The notes: generated by a model from the sequence alone, not told the origin. A stretch of DNA of 64,000 nt from Mycobacterium senriense (GCF_019668465.1 NZ_AP024828.1:5456001-5520000); one strand, 5' to 3'; positions 37,222-46,855 are shown, counted from the first letter of the stretch. A program made the numbers and translations.

Positions 37222-37266
37222 CCAGTCAGTCTACGCAGCGCCCGCCGAATGGCACGGTTGCAGCGC

Positions 37267-38739
37267 TCACCGCGCCCGCGGCGGGCCGAAGAGGTCGGCC
37301 AGCGTGTCACGGAGTTCGGGATCCGCCAAAACGACGACCTCGTCGCCGGCCCGGAGTTCGGTGTCGCCCCGCACCGGCACCAGGCCGGTCGTCCGGACAA
37401 CGATGCTCACCCAGATATCACCAACGCGGTCACCGAGCCCCTCGACCGTGCACCCTTGGATAGCAGACCCTTTGGCAACGCTGAAACGATGCACCCCCGC
37501 CGGTTCGTCCGCGAGCCGGACGCCTATCTCCCACGGCCGGGTCTCCACCGTGCGCATGGGCAGGTGCAACAGATTCGCGACGCCGGGCACCAAACTGCCC
37601 TGCACGAGAACCGAGAAGATCACGACGACGACCACGACGCCGTACAGGCGTTCGGCATCGGGGACGTGCGCGGCGCGCAGCAACTCGCCCAGCAGGATCG
37701 GCACCGCGCCTTTGAGCCCGGCGAAAAGAACGAAGGCGCGTTCGTTTCGCTGCAATCGCACGGGAACTAGACAAAAGCCCACCGCCAGCGGCCGAATCAA
37801 CACTGTCAGGGCCACAGCGATGACGAGCCCGCAAACCCATACATCGGGATGGCCAAGGACACCGAGATCGACGGTCAAACCCAGAATGGCAAAAGCGACG
37901 ATTTCGGCCAGACCGGCTAGGGCGGCGTGGAATCGCTTGATCTCCGGCTTGTAGGGCGCGCGGGCGTCGCCGATCACGATGCCGGCGACGAAAACCGCCA
38001 GAAATCCCGAGCCGTGCGCCAGCGTGGCGATGCCGTACAACATCAGGACTGACGCCAGGGTACGCAGCGGGTAGAGGCCTTCGCTCGGTAACGCCACGCG
38101 GCGCATGAAGACGAGCAGGGCACGCCCGCCGGTCACCCCGACGGCCAGGCCGATCGCCATTTGCAGAGCGAATTGGGTTCCCACGCTGGCGAACCCGGCC
38201 GCGCTGAGGCCACCCGCGGCGATCAGGCCGGACATCAGCGAGATGCCGACCGGATCGTTGGCGCCGGACTCGCCCTCCAAAATGGTGCTACTGCGCCCCC
38301 TGATCTCGCGCTTGCCCAGGACAGAGAAGACCACGGCCGGATCGGTCGGAGCCACGGCCGTGGCCACGAGCACCGCGGGAAACCAGCCGATTCCGCATCC
38401 GTAGTGCAGCACCAATGCCGCCCCCGCTGCGGTGAGGGCGGTGCCCACTACGCCTAGCGACAGGATCGGAGCGGCTGCGGCGCGGAAGCGCGAAGGCCCG
38501 ATGTGCATGCCGCCGTCGAACAACACCAGCACCAGAGCGATGGTGATGACGCGTTCCACAACCCGCTCGGGCGGAGGCTGCACCACGGGCACGGTGTGCA
38601 CCGCGACCGCAGCTCCGACCAGCACCAGTAGTGGAACGGGGATCTTGACCCGCTCGGTCAGCCGATTCGCCAACACCGCAACCAAACCGACCGCGCTGGA
38701 GAGCAACACGAGCAGCGCGTAGCGAGAAGTTTCGTTCAC
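37267..38739 (-). CDS. CPA1-family K+/Na+:H+ antiporter with C-terminal TrkA-C domain
   Basis: A 490-residue inner-membrane proton antiporter. About twelve membrane segments occupy residues 5-400, including ALVLVLFDGGMHIGPSRFRA, the transport-site region VATAVAPTDPAVVFSVLGKR and the conserved ILEGESGANDPVGISLMSG (Asn-Asp pair). The C-terminal part, RFSVAKGSAIQGCTVEGLGD and PVRGDTELRAGDEVVVLADP, is a TrkA-C (RCK-C) ligand-binding domain, as in NhaP2/CvrA-type K+ exporters. The start is GTG at 38739, directly before TM1. The M. tuberculosis counterpart of this position holds other transport genes, so this is a locus difference. Confidence 0.9.
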   Translation of the reverse strand: MNETSRYALLVLLSSAVGLVAVLANRLTERVKIPVPLLVLVGAAVAVHTVPVVQPPPERVVERVITIALVLVLFDGGMHIGPSRFRAAAAPILSLGVVGTALTAAGAALVLHYGCGIGWFPAVLVATAVAPTDPAVVFSVLGKREIRGRSSTILEGESGANDPVGISLMSGLIAAGGLSAAGFASVGTQFALQMAIGLAVGVTGGRALLVFMRRVALPSEGLYPLRTLASVLMLYGIATLAHGSGFLAVFVAGIVIGDARAPYKPEIKRFHAALAGLAEIVAFAILGLTVDLGVLGHPDVWVCGLVIAVALTVLIRPLAVGFCLVPVRLQRNERAFVLFAGLKGAVPILLGELLRAAHVPDAERLYGVVVVVVIFSVLVQGSLVPGVANLLHLPMRTVETRPWEIGVRLADEPAGVHRFSVAKGSAIQGCTVEGLGDRVGDIWVSIVVRTTGLVPVRGDTELRAGDEVVVLADPELRDTLADLFGPPRAR

Positions 38740-38966
38740 GATGGCAGCAATCGAGCACCGGTGAGCACGTACCGCGCGCGCAATCGACATGACTCGGCAG
38801 TCACGGCCCGTCCTTGGATGATCAGCACGCGCGCCTTTCGATCGGTCGACGACGACATCGCCGACCAGACTTCCCGGCACACCGCCACGCAGTCTAGCCG
38901 GTCGTGAGTATCACCCGCGCGGCATTGCGGTGACATGCCGGCGGGACCGTCGCCGCCAGAAACTCC

Positions 38967-40190
38967 TTAACGGGTCAGCAGCGCGATGCATTCGGTGTGA
39001 TGCGTCAGCGGGAAGGCGTCGAACACCTTGATCTGCTCGACGGCGTAGCCGTGCCCGAGGTAAATCCCGATGTCGCGGGCGAAAGATGCTGCCTCACAAC
39101 CGATGTGCACCACCCGCGGAATGCCGGCGGCGGCCAGCAGGTCGATGACCTCGCGACCGGCCCCCGCCCGCGGCGGGTCCAGCACCGCCACGTCGGCGCG
39201 CCCGCGCTGCGCCGCCAGCGCGCGCCGCACCGAGTCGGTGACGACGTGCACCTGCGTCAGATCGGCCAGGGCAACCCGGGCGGCCCGGGTCGACGCGCGC
39301 GAGGTGTCGACGCTGAGCACCCGCCCGGACGGGCCCACGGCATCACCGAGCACCGCAGCGAAAACACCTGCGCCGCCGTACAAATCCCACGCGCGCATGC
39401 CGGTGCCCAACTGTGCCCAGTCGGCGACCAGCCCGCTGTACACACCGGCCGCCTCGCGATGCGCCTGCCAGAAGGCGGTCACCGGCACCTGCCAGCTGCG
39501 CCCGGCCACGCGCTGCACCGCCTCGTAGCGACCCTCCACCACCTTGGTCGCGGTCTGCCTGCCCTGCCGCAGCGTGCGCACCACGTGGCGCGCGCCGTCG
39601 TCGTCGACGGCCACGTGCAGCTGGGCGGCGGGCGGCCAGTCGAGGTCGGCGATCCCGTCGAGCATGCCGGCCGGCAGCTGCGCACAGCGCAGGTCGGTCA
39701 CCAAATCCTCGCTGTGATACCGGTGAAAGCCCGGGCGACGGTCGGGGCCCACGTCGAGCCGAACGCGGGTGCGCCACCCGGTCGGCGCGGAATCCGCCAG
39801 CGGCTCGGCCTCTCCGCTCCACGCATGCCCGCCGAGGCGCTCGAGCTGGTTGGCCACGACCTCGGCCTTGAGCGTGCGGGTCACCTCGGGCTCGGCGAAC
39901 GCCAGGTCGCAGCAGCCGGCGCCGTCCACCCCGGCGATGGGGCACAGCGACGCGATACGGCCGGCAGCCGCGTCGATCACTTCGAGAACCTCTGCGTGCC
40001 AATAGGATCCGCGATCCGCGGTGACCCGGACACGCACCCGCTCACCGGGCAACGCATATCGGACGAACACCACACGGCCTTCGTGGTGCGCGACGCAGCT
40101 GCCGCCGTTGGCCGGGGCACCGGTGGTCAGGGTCGGCTCCCCCACGGCTGGTGGAGTCGCGCGCGGCGCGCGGGTCGATTCGCGGGTCAA
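38967..40190 (-). CDS. TrmA/RlmD-family RNA (uracil-5) methyltransferase (Rv2689c-like)
   Basis: A 407-residue RNA methyltransferase. An N-terminal TRAM-like domain (GSCVAHHEGRVVFVRYALPG) precedes a Cys-rich segment (CPIAGVDGAGCCD) resembling an Fe-S or zinc knuckle. The SAM domain has RAWDLYGGAGVFAAVLGDAV, VAVLDPPRAGAGREVIDLLA and the nucleophile motif VVHIGCEAASFARDI, where Cys is kept although S-C-D-P is usual. The start is TTG at 40190, overlapping the preceding permease stop as TTGA. The target base (tRNA or rRNA) is unknown. Confidence 0.88.
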   Translation of the reverse strand: MTRESTRAPRATPPAVGEPTLTTGAPANGGSCVAHHEGRVVFVRYALPGERVRVRVTADRGSYWHAEVLEVIDAAAGRIASLCPIAGVDGAGCCDLAFAEPEVTRTLKAEVVANQLERLGGHAWSGEAEPLADSAPTGWRTRVRLDVGPDRRPGFHRYHSEDLVTDLRCAQLPAGMLDGIADLDWPPAAQLHVAVDDDGARHVVRTLRQGRQTATKVVEGRYEAVQRVAGRSWQVPVTAFWQAHREAAGVYSGLVADWAQLGTGMRAWDLYGGAGVFAAVLGDAVGPSGRVLSVDTSRASTRAARVALADLTQVHVVTDSVRRALAAQRGRADVAVLDPPRAGAGREVIDLLAAAGIPRVVHIGCEAASFARDIGIYLGHGYAVEQIKVFDAFPLTHHTECIALLTR

Positions 40191-42181
40191 TCGAAGATTC
40201 CCCTACGAGCGTCACCCGGCGCCACATGCGGCTGCAGGGTTTTGCGCCGTTCCGACGAACTCAACTGCCACGGAACCGAAGTCACCATGACGCCCGGCAT
40301 GAACAGCAGGCGGCCCTTGAGCCGAAGAGCGCTCTGGTTGTGCAGCACCTGCTCCCACCAATGGCCCACCACGTACTCCGGAATGAACACCGTCACCACC
40401 GTGCGCGGCGACTCCTCCCTGGCCCGTTTGACGTATTCCAAGACGGGACGGGTGACTTCACGATACGGCGAGGCGATGACCTTGAGCGGGACGCTGATAT
40501 CGCTTTCCTCCCACTTGTGCACCAGCTCACGGGTTTCCGCGTCGTCGACGCTGACCGTCACCGCCTCGAGGACGTCGGGGCGGGTGGCCCTGGCGTAGGC
40601 CAGCGCACGCAGGGTCGGCAGGTGCAGCTTCGACACCAGCACCACGGCGTGATTGCGGCTGGGCAGCACCACGTCGTCCTGGGCGGCGGCCCGTTCCTCC
40701 AATTCGCGGTTCACGGTGTTGTAGTGCCGGTGAATCATTTTCATGATCCCGAACAGCAGGCTCATCGCGAACAGGGCGATCCACGCGCCGGCGGCGAACT
40801 TGGTCACCAGCACCACCAGCAACACCGTGCCGGTGGACAACAATCCGACCGTGTTTACCACCCGCGAGCGCATCATCTTGCGCCGCACCCGCGGATCGGT
40901 TTCGCTGCGCAGCAGCCGGGTCCAGTGCCGCACCATGCCGATCTGACTCAGCGTGAATGAAATGAACACGCCGACGATGTACAGCTGAATCAGGGCGGTG
41001 ACCTCACCACGGAACGCGATGATCGCCAGCAGCGCCGCGCCCGACAGGAACAGGATCCCGTTGGAGAACGCCAATCGGTCTCCGCGGGTGTGCAATTGGC
41101 GCGGCAGGTAACTGTGCTGCGCCAGGATCGAACCGAGCACCGGGAACCCGTTGAAGGCGGTGTTGGCCGCCAGCACCAAGATGAGGGCGGTCACCGTGGC
41201 GATCAGCAGGAACCCGATGTGGAAGCTGCCGAACACCGTTTGCGCCAGCTGGGTGACCAAGGTCTTCTGGTAGTAGCCCTTCGGCGCGCCGCCCAGCTGC
41301 GTCGCGGGATCCTCCACGAGCTTAACGCCGATCTTCTCGGCCAGCACGATGATGCCCATCAGCAGGGTGACCGCGATACCGCCCAGCATCAGCAGAGTGG
41401 TCGCCGCGTTGCGCGACTTGGGTTTCTCAAAGGCCGGCACCCCGTTGCTGATCGCCTCGACACCCGTCAGCGCCGCACACCCCGAAGAAAACGACCGAGC
41501 CACCAAGAACGCCAAGGCGAAACCGACGACCTGGCCGTGCTCGGCGCGCATCTGGAAACCGGCCGACTCGGCCCGCAGCGGATTGCCCAACACGAAGATC
41601 CGGAACAGACCCCAGCCGATCATCACCAGCACGCCGATGATGAACGCATAGGTCGGGATGGCGAACGCCAGCCCGGACTCGCGCACCCCTCGCAGGTTCA
41701 GCGCCATCACCAGCAGGATGGACATCACGCAGAAGAACACCTTGTGCTGGGCCACGATCGGGACCGCCGAGCCGATGTTGGCCATCGCCGACGCCGTCGA
41801 GACCGCAACGGTCAGAACATAATCCACCATCAGCGCGCTGGCGACGACGAGCCCGGCGGTGCCACCGAGGTTGGTGGTGACCACCTCGTAGTCGCCGCCG
41901 CCGGACGGGTAGGCGTGAACGTTCTGCCGGTAGCTGGCGACCACCACCAGCATGACCGCGGCCACCGCGAGCCCGATCCACGGTGTCAGCGCATACGCCG
42001 TGACCCCGGCCACCGAGAGCATCAGGAACACTTCCTCTGGCGCGTACGCAACCGAGGACAGCGCGTCGGAGGCGAACACCGGCAAGGCGATCCGCTTGGG
42101 CAGCAGCGTGTGACTCAGCCGGTCGCTGCGAAACGGCCGACCGATAAGCAACCGACGGGTGGCGGTTGAAAGTTTGGACAC
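40187..42181 (-). CDS. APC-superfamily permease (Rv2690c-like)
   Basis: A 664-residue transporter with about twelve membrane segments: PVFASDALSSVAYAPEEVFL is the first conserved stretch (APC/KUP-like), then AYPSGGGDYEVVTTNLGGTA, SSGCAALTGVEAISNGVPAF, and NTAFNGFPVLGSILAQHSYL. The C-terminal 170 residues form a soluble domain (HAVVLVSKLHLPTLRALAYA) related to Usp-like folds. Similar proteins are K+ or amino-acid importers; adjacency to two TrkA regulators favours K+. Start GTG at 42181. Divergent from ceoB. Confidence 0.9.
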   Translation of the reverse strand: MSKLSTATRRLLIGRPFRSDRLSHTLLPKRIALPVFASDALSSVAYAPEEVFLMLSVAGVTAYALTPWIGLAVAAVMLVVVASYRQNVHAYPSGGGDYEVVTTNLGGTAGLVVASALMVDYVLTVAVSTASAMANIGSAVPIVAQHKVFFCVMSILLVMALNLRGVRESGLAFAIPTYAFIIGVLVMIGWGLFRIFVLGNPLRAESAGFQMRAEHGQVVGFALAFLVARSFSSGCAALTGVEAISNGVPAFEKPKSRNAATTLLMLGGIAVTLLMGIIVLAEKIGVKLVEDPATQLGGAPKGYYQKTLVTQLAQTVFGSFHIGFLLIATVTALILVLAANTAFNGFPVLGSILAQHSYLPRQLHTRGDRLAFSNGILFLSGAALLAIIAFRGEVTALIQLYIVGVFISFTLSQIGMVRHWTRLLRSETDPRVRRKMMRSRVVNTVGLLSTGTVLLVVLVTKFAAGAWIALFAMSLLFGIMKMIHRHYNTVNRELEERAAAQDDVVLPSRNHAVVLVSKLHLPTLRALAYARATRPDVLEAVTVSVDDAETRELVHKWEESDISVPLKVIASPYREVTRPVLEYVKRAREESPRTVVTVFIPEYVVGHWWEQVLHNQSALRLKGRLLFMPGVMVTSVPWQLSSSERRKTLQPHVAPGDARRGIFD

Positions 42182-42308
42182 GAGTGCCAAGAGTAAGCCC
42201 CGACGGGTTTGGCGGTAGCGTTCGTAGAAGAATGTTCGCCGACCGGAAACGGCTGGCCGACGTGGGCTGTCGGTGAAGGGCGCAGGACGTGGCCGAGAGG
42301 ACCTCAAG

Positions 42309-42974
42309 TTGCGAGTAGTGGTGATGGGCTGCGGCCGGGTCGGTTCTTCGGTCGCCGACGGGCTCTCCCGCATCGGTCACGACGTCGCGGTCATCGACCG
42401 TGACAGCACCGCGTTCAACCGGCTCAGCCCCGAATACGCCGGCGAACGGGTGCTGGGGCAGGGATTCGACCGAGACGTGCTGCTGAGGGCCCGTATCGAG
42501 GAGGCGGACGCGTTCGCCGCGGTGTCCTCCGGCGACAACTCCAACATCATCTCGGCGCGACTGGCCCGGGAGACGTTCGGCGTCAAGCGGGTGGTGGCCC
42601 GCATCTACGACGCCAAGCGCGCCGAGGTCTACGAGCGGCTGGGCATTCCCACCATCGCGACCGTGCCCTGGACCACCGATCGCCTGCTGAACGCGCTGCT
42701 GCGCGAGACCGAGACGGCCAAGTGGCGCGATCCGACCGGCACCGTCGCCGTGTCCGAGGTCGTCCTGCACGAGGACTGGATCGGGCATCGGGTCACCGAT
42801 CTCGAGCAGGCGACCGGCGCCCGGGTGGCCTTCCTCATCCGTTTCGGGGCCGGCGTGTTGCCGGAACCTAAATCGGTTATCCAGGCCGGCGACCAGGTGT
42901 ACGTCGCCGCGATCTCCGGGCGCGCCGCCGAGGCGGTGGCGATCGCCGCCCTACCACCCAGCGAAGACCTGTGA
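42309..42974 (+). CDS. ceoB: TrkA-type potassium uptake regulator CeoB
   Basis: A 221-residue cytosolic regulator of K+ transport. The RCK-N domain begins RVVVMGCGRVGSSVADGLSR and ends the first strand-turn with VAVIDRDSTAF, binding NAD(H). The RCK-C domain is HEDWIGHRVTDLEQATGARV with VLPEPKSVIQAGDQVYVAAI. Start is a TTG at 42309, matching the start of the M. tuberculosis protein. It is paired with the next gene and divergent from the permease. Confidence 0.93.
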   Translation: MRVVVMGCGRVGSSVADGLSRIGHDVAVIDRDSTAFNRLSPEYAGERVLGQGFDRDVLLRARIEEADAFAAVSSGDNSNIISARLARETFGVKRVVARIYDAKRAEVYERLGIPTIATVPWTTDRLLNALLRETETAKWRDPTGTVAVSEVVLHEDWIGHRVTDLEQATGARVAFLIRFGAGVLPEPKSVIQAGDQVYVAAISGRAAEAVAIAALPPSEDL

Positions 42975-43002
42975 TGAATTCGAGCGTTGAGGAGCGGCGC
43001 AG

Positions 43003-43680
43003 ATGAAAGTAGCTGTAGCCGGCGCCGGCGCGGTCGGCCGCTCGGTCACCCGCGAACTCATCGGCAACGGCCACGACGTGACGCTGATCGAACGCAATCC
43101 CGATCACGTCGACGTCGACGCCATCCCGGCCGCGCACTGGCGGCTGGGCGACGCCTGCGAACTGAGTCTGCTGGAGTCGGTACACCTGCACGAGTTCGAC
43201 GTGGTGGTGGCCGCGACCGGCGACGACAAGGCCAACGTCGTGCTAAGCCTTTTGGCCAAAACCGAATTCGCGGTGCCGCGGGTAGTGGCGCGGGTCAACG
43301 ATCCCCGCAACGAATGGCTGTTCACCGACGCCTGGGGGGTCGACGTGGCGGTGTCGACGCCGCGCATGCTGGCGTCGCTCATCGAAGAGGCCGTCGCCGT
43401 GGGCGATCTGGTGCGGCTGATGGAATTCCGCAAGGGGCAGGCCAACCTGGTCGAGATCACGCTGCCCGACGACACGCCGTGGGGCGGCAAGCCGGTGCGC
43501 AAACTGCAACTGCCGCGGAACACCTCGCTGGTGACGATCCTGCGCGGCCCGCGGGTGATCGTGCCCGAGGAGGACGAGCCGCTGGAGGGCGGAGACGAGC
43601 TGCTGTTCGTCGCCGTTGCCGAGGCGGAAGAGGACCTGCAGAAGCTGCTCCTGGGCAGCCACGATCCGGCCGGCGGCTGA
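43003..43680 (+). CDS. ceoC: TrkA-type potassium uptake regulator CeoC
   Basis: A 225-residue paralogue of ceoB. RCK-N: MKVAVAGAGAVGRSVTRELI and VTLIERNPDHVDVDAIPAAH, then FDVVVAATGDDKANVVLSLL. RCK-C: ITLPDDTPWGGKPVRKLQLP and LEGGDELLFVAVAEAEEDLQ. ATG at 43003 follows GAGGAGCGGC. The two proteins probably form a heteromer that gates a K+ transporter according to NAD(H) or ATP. They are co-transcribed (28 bp gap). Confidence 0.93.
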   Translation: MKVAVAGAGAVGRSVTRELIGNGHDVTLIERNPDHVDVDAIPAAHWRLGDACELSLLESVHLHEFDVVVAATGDDKANVVLSLLAKTEFAVPRVVARVNDPRNEWLFTDAWGVDVAVSTPRMLASLIEEAVAVGDLVRLMEFRKGQANLVEITLPDDTPWGGKPVRKLQLPRNTSLVTILRGPRVIVPEEDEPLEGGDELLFVAVAEAEEDLQKLLLGSHDPAGG

Positions 43681-44394
43681 TCAGTCGGTGACGGCGCCGG
43701 GTTCCGCGTCGACCGCGGGGGCACCGACGGCGGCGATGGCCCGCTGCGCCGACTTGATCGCCGCGTAGGTGGCCAACGCGGCCAGCACGGTCAGCGGCCA
43801 GCCCATCGCGATCCGCGCCACCGCCAGCCACCCGGTCCGGTCGGCGTCATAGAGCAGCCCCTGAACCACGAACCGGGCGGCGAACACCAGCACCCAGCCG
43901 ACCGAGGCGATGTCGAACGCGTAGACGGCCCGGGGCACGTCGCGCCAGCCGTCGCCACGCCCGGTCGCCCAGCTCCACCCGTAGCCGACCAGGGGACGGC
44001 GGATCAGCACCGACGCCGCGACCACGACGGCCCACACCAGCGACATCCAGATGCCCAACAGGAAGTAGCCCTTGGACTCCCCCAGCACGTAGGCGATCAG
44101 CGCGCACAGCGCGACGCCGAAGAAACCCGAGAACGCCGGCTGCGGGGAGTCGCGGCGAATCAGCCGCCAGACCAGGATCAGCGCGGCCACCGCCATTGCG
44201 GCCACGATCGCGGGAACCAGTCCCGACACGCTCGAGGCGACGACGAAGACCACCACCGGCAGCGACGAATAGATGACACCACTGACCCCGCCTGCCTGTG
44301 CCAGCAGACGTTCCGGGTTGATGCGGTTAGAGGTCATTTGTTCCGATGCGCCCGACTCGCGCAGGTGTGCCCCCGGATCTTCGGGGTCGGTCAC
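43681..44394 (-). CDS. DUF3159 membrane protein (Rv2693c-like)
   Basis: A 237-residue protein with five to six membrane segments: GVIYSSLPVVVFVVASSVSG, AIVAAMAVAALILVWRLIRR, SGFFGVALCALIAYVLGESK, LVWAVVVAASVLIRRPLVGY, and a C-terminal TGWLAVARIAMGWPLTVLAA. The D-S-P-Q-P-A-F-S-G-F region is the DUF3159 signature. Translation starts at GTG 44394, overlapping the upstream stop as GTGA; an internal ATG at 44337 is possible. Function unknown. Confidence 0.85.
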   Translation of the reverse strand: MTDPEDPGAHLRESGASEQMTSNRINPERLLAQAGGVSGVIYSSLPVVVFVVASSVSGLVPAIVAAMAVAALILVWRLIRRDSPQPAFSGFFGVALCALIAYVLGESKGYFLLGIWMSLVWAVVVAASVLIRRPLVGYGWSWATGRGDGWRDVPRAVYAFDIASVGWVLVFAARFVVQGLLYDADRTGWLAVARIAMGWPLTVLAALATYAAIKSAQRAIAAVGAPAVDAEPGAVTD

Positions 44395-44759
44395 CGCTGA
44401 ATTTCGTAGTGCGGGTTGTACATCGCCTTGGTTCCGTTCTCCAGCTTGCCGAGGCGACCACGCACTCGTAGGGTGCGGCCCGAGTCGATGCCCGGGATGC
44501 GGCGCTGGCCCAGCCACACGAGCGTGACGGTGTCGCTGCCGTCGAAAAATTCGGCGCGTACTCCGCCGGCGCAGGCCCTGCCGTTGCACTCGACGCTACG
44601 GAGCGTGCCCACCATCGTGACCTCTTGGCCACGCTGGCAGTCGATCGCCCGTTGCGCACCGGTGCTTGCGACCTCGTCGGACAGTTCCTCCGAGTCGAGC
44701 TGTTCCGGATCCTCCGTCAACCGACGGGTGAGCCGGCGCAGATACCCTTGGGCCCCCAT
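44391..44759 (-). CDS. OB-fold nucleic-acid-binding-like protein (Rv2694c-like)
   Basis: A 122-residue protein: MGAQGYLRRLTRRLTEDPEQ, then GQEVTMVGTLRSVECNGRAC, VRAEFFDGSDTVTLVWLGQR and IPGIDSGRTLRVRGRLGKLE. These are the five strands of an OB-fold, so binding to DNA or RNA is likely but unproved. ATG at 44759 gives the length of the M. tuberculosis protein; an upstream frame to 44837 is open. It is translationally coupled to the DUF3159 gene. Mirrored close to a dut-containing cluster. Confidence 0.85.
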   Translation of the reverse strand: MGAQGYLRRLTRRLTEDPEQLDSEELSDEVASTGAQRAIDCQRGQEVTMVGTLRSVECNGRACAGGVRAEFFDGSDTVTLVWLGQRRIPGIDSGRTLRVRGRLGKLENGTKAMYNPHYEIQR

Positions 44760-44897
44760 GGCCACTCCTGACAATGCTGATAAGCCTCGACGCTTCCATT
44801 TATGCCAACGGACACCGTAGACCTCTTGGTTCCCCAAGCGCCAACCGACTCAAACGTCGTGTTGGAGGGCAGCTGAACGGCGGGGCACTATCAAGAG

Positions 44898-45596
44898 GTG
44901 GTGGTCGATCTGCGCGGTGTCACGACGGTGTTGTTGCCCGGAACCGGCTCCGACGACGACTACGTTCACCGGGCATTTTCGGGTCCGTTGTCCGAACTCG
45001 GCGCGGTGCTGGTTACCCCGCCGCCGCGGCCCGATCGGTTGATCGAGAGCTACCTGGCGGCACTGGATGACGCGGGCTACCGAGGGCCGATCGCTGTGGG
45101 CGGGGTCTCGATCGGCGCCGCCGTGGCGGCCGCCTGGGCGCTGGCCCACCCCGATCGGACGATCGCGGTGCTGGCCGCGCTGCCGGCCTGGGCGGGCGCG
45201 CCCGGGGCCGCCCCTGCGGCACTCGCGGCACGGTATTCGGCGTCACAGTTGCGCGCCGACGGGCTGGCGGCGACAACGACCCAGATGCGGGCGTCCAGCC
45301 CGACCTGGCTGGCCGACGAGCTGACCCGGTCGTGGGGCGCCCAGTGGCCCCATCTGCCCGACGCCATGGAAGAGGCGGCCGCCTACGTCGCACCGAGCTG
45401 CGATGAGCTGGCCGGGCTGGCCGCGCCGCTGGGCGTGGCGTCCGCGGTCGACGATCCGATCCATCCGTTGCAGGCCGGGCTCGACTGGGTCGCCGCCGCG
45501 CCGCGCGCGGCGCTGCGGACGGTGACGCTGGATCAGATCGGCGCGGACCCGGCCGCCCTGGGGGCGGCGTGCCTGGGCGCGCTGGCCGACCTGTAG
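44898..45596 (+). CDS. Alpha/beta hydrolase-like protein (Rv2695-like)
   Basis: A 232-residue protein. RGVTTVLLPGTGSDDDYVHR opens the fold, GPIAVGGVSIGAAVAAAWAL supplies the nucleophile elbow G-V-S-I-G (Ser near residue 75), and a terminal strand is ALRTVTLDQIGADPAALGAA. The catalytic His is not obvious. Start GTG at 44898. Its substrate is unknown. It converges with the DUF3710 gene, 5 bp apart. Confidence 0.82.
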   Translation: MVVDLRGVTTVLLPGTGSDDDYVHRAFSGPLSELGAVLVTPPPRPDRLIESYLAALDDAGYRGPIAVGGVSIGAAVAAAWALAHPDRTIAVLAALPAWAGAPGAAPAALAARYSASQLRADGLAATTTQMRASSPTWLADELTRSWGAQWPHLPDAMEEAAAYVAPSCDELAGLAAPLGVASAVDDPIHPLQAGLDWVAAAPRAALRTVTLDQIGADPAALGAACLGALADL

Positions 45597-45601
45597 CCGG
45601 C

Positions 45602-46366
45602 TCAGCCGCCGGTGGTGGTGCGCAGCTGCTGCATCGCCGACCCGTCGACGCTGCGGCGCGCGGCCGGTTCGTTGGGCGATGCCTGCTGCCCCTCGGCCTG
45701 TTGGGCGTCGTCCTGCTGCGCGGCCTGTTGCGCGGCGGCGGCCTCGCGCAGCTGCTGTGCCATTGGCTCGGGGAGCTGCACGGTCAGCGGTGTGCGCACC
45801 GGAAGCGGCGTGTCGCCACGCCGAACCACGGTGTCCGCCAAGGCCGCTCGCGCTTCCTGCTCCAGGGCTTCCATCGTCTCGTGCGGGCCGTTGATGACGC
45901 AGCGGATCATCCAGCGGTAGCCGTCGACGCCGATGAAGCGCACCACGCCGGTCGCGGTGCCCACCACCTCGCGACCCCACGGCCCGTCCTTGATGCTGAC
46001 CTGGGCCGCGTCGTTGCGCAGCGATTCGGCGAGCTCGCCGGCCACTTCGCGCCACAGGCCGCCGGTCTTGGGCGCGGCATAGGCGGCGATGGTGAAGCGC
46101 CCGTTGGGCGTGACGACCCAGACCGCGCTCGGCACACCGGTTTCGGTCAGCTCGACCTGCAGCTGGCCGGCCTCCGGCATGGGAATCAGCACCGAGCCCA
46201 GGTCGAGCCGCGCCAGTTCCGCGACCGCGGGGTCGTCGAAGTCCTCGATGTCGAACGGGCCCTCGAACTCTTCGGGGGACGGCTCGTCGGCGCCGGCGGC
46301 CGCGACCTCGTCGGCCGCCGAGGTGTCGGCGTCGTCGTCTTTGGGTGTGCGTTTACCGAATGCCAT
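45602..46366 (-). CDS. DUF3710 protein (Rv2696c-like)
   Basis: A 254-residue actinobacterial protein. An acidic N-terminus (KDDDADTSAADEVAAAGADE and EEFEGPFDIEDFDD) precedes the DUF3710 core: VELTETGVPSAVWVVTPNGR, GREVVGTATGVVRFIGVDGY and RWMIRCVINGPHETMEALEQ. The C-terminus is Gln/Ala-rich (AAAAQQAAQQDDAQQAEGQQ), a low-complexity tail. The ATG at 46366 overlaps the dut stop as TGATG. Function unknown. Confidence 0.9.
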   Translation of the reverse strand: MAFGKRTPKDDDADTSAADEVAAAGADEPSPEEFEGPFDIEDFDDPAVAELARLDLGSVLIPMPEAGQLQVELTETGVPSAVWVVTPNGRFTIAAYAAPKTGGLWREVAGELAESLRNDAAQVSIKDGPWGREVVGTATGVVRFIGVDGYRWMIRCVINGPHETMEALEQEARAALADTVVRRGDTPLPVRTPLTVQLPEPMAQQLREAAAAQQAAQQDDAQQAEGQQASPNEPAARRSVDGSAMQQLRTTTGG

Positions 46367-46830
46367 CACAAACTCGCATGTCCGCCGGAGGAACCGTGAC
46401 CACCATCGCCACGGGATGTTTCGGCCAGCCCGGCCTCGTCGAACGACGACACCTCGACCAACTCCACTAATTCGACTCGCTGCACCAACAACTGGGCGAT
46501 CCGATCGCCGCGGTGCACCACGATCGGCTCGGTCGGGTCCAGATTGATCAGCGCAACCTTGATCTCGCCGCGATAGCCCGCGTCGATGGTACCCGGACTG
46601 TTGACGATCGAAAGTCCAACTCGCGCAGCCAGTCCCGACCGTGGATGCACCAAGCCGACCATTCCGAACGGGATGGCGACCGCGACCCCGGTGCGCACCA
46701 GGGCGCGCCGCCCGGGTTCCAGTTGGACGTCTTCGGCGCTGAACAGATCGATCCCGGCGTCGCCCTCGTGGGCGCGGCTGGGCAGCGGAAGCTCGGGGTC
46801 AAGACGGACGATGGCCAGACTGGTCGACAC
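46366..46830 (-). CDS. dut: Deoxyuridine 5'-triphosphate nucleotidohydrolase
   Basis: A 154-residue dUTPase that cleaves dUTP to dUMP and keeps uracil out of DNA. All five trimeric-dUTPase motifs are present: GDAGIDLFS (1), PRSGLAAR (2), [20 protein letters not shown] (3), [13 protein letters not shown] (4), and [13 protein letters not shown] (5). Start is GTG at 46830, giving the length of the M. tuberculosis enzyme. Translationally coupled to the DUF3710 gene. It is divergent from the DUF3093 gene, with 25 bp between starts. Confidence 0.97.
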   Translation of the reverse strand: MSTSLAIVRLDPELPLPSRAHEGDAGIDLFSAEDVQLEPGRRALVRTGVAVAIPFGMVGLVHPRSGLAARVGLSIVNSPGTIDAGYRGEIKVALINLDPTEPIVVHRGDRIAQLLVQRVELVELVEVSSFDEAGLAETSRGDGGHGSSGGHASL

Positions 46831-46855
46831 GGGGCCACAGACTACCCTTGACTGC

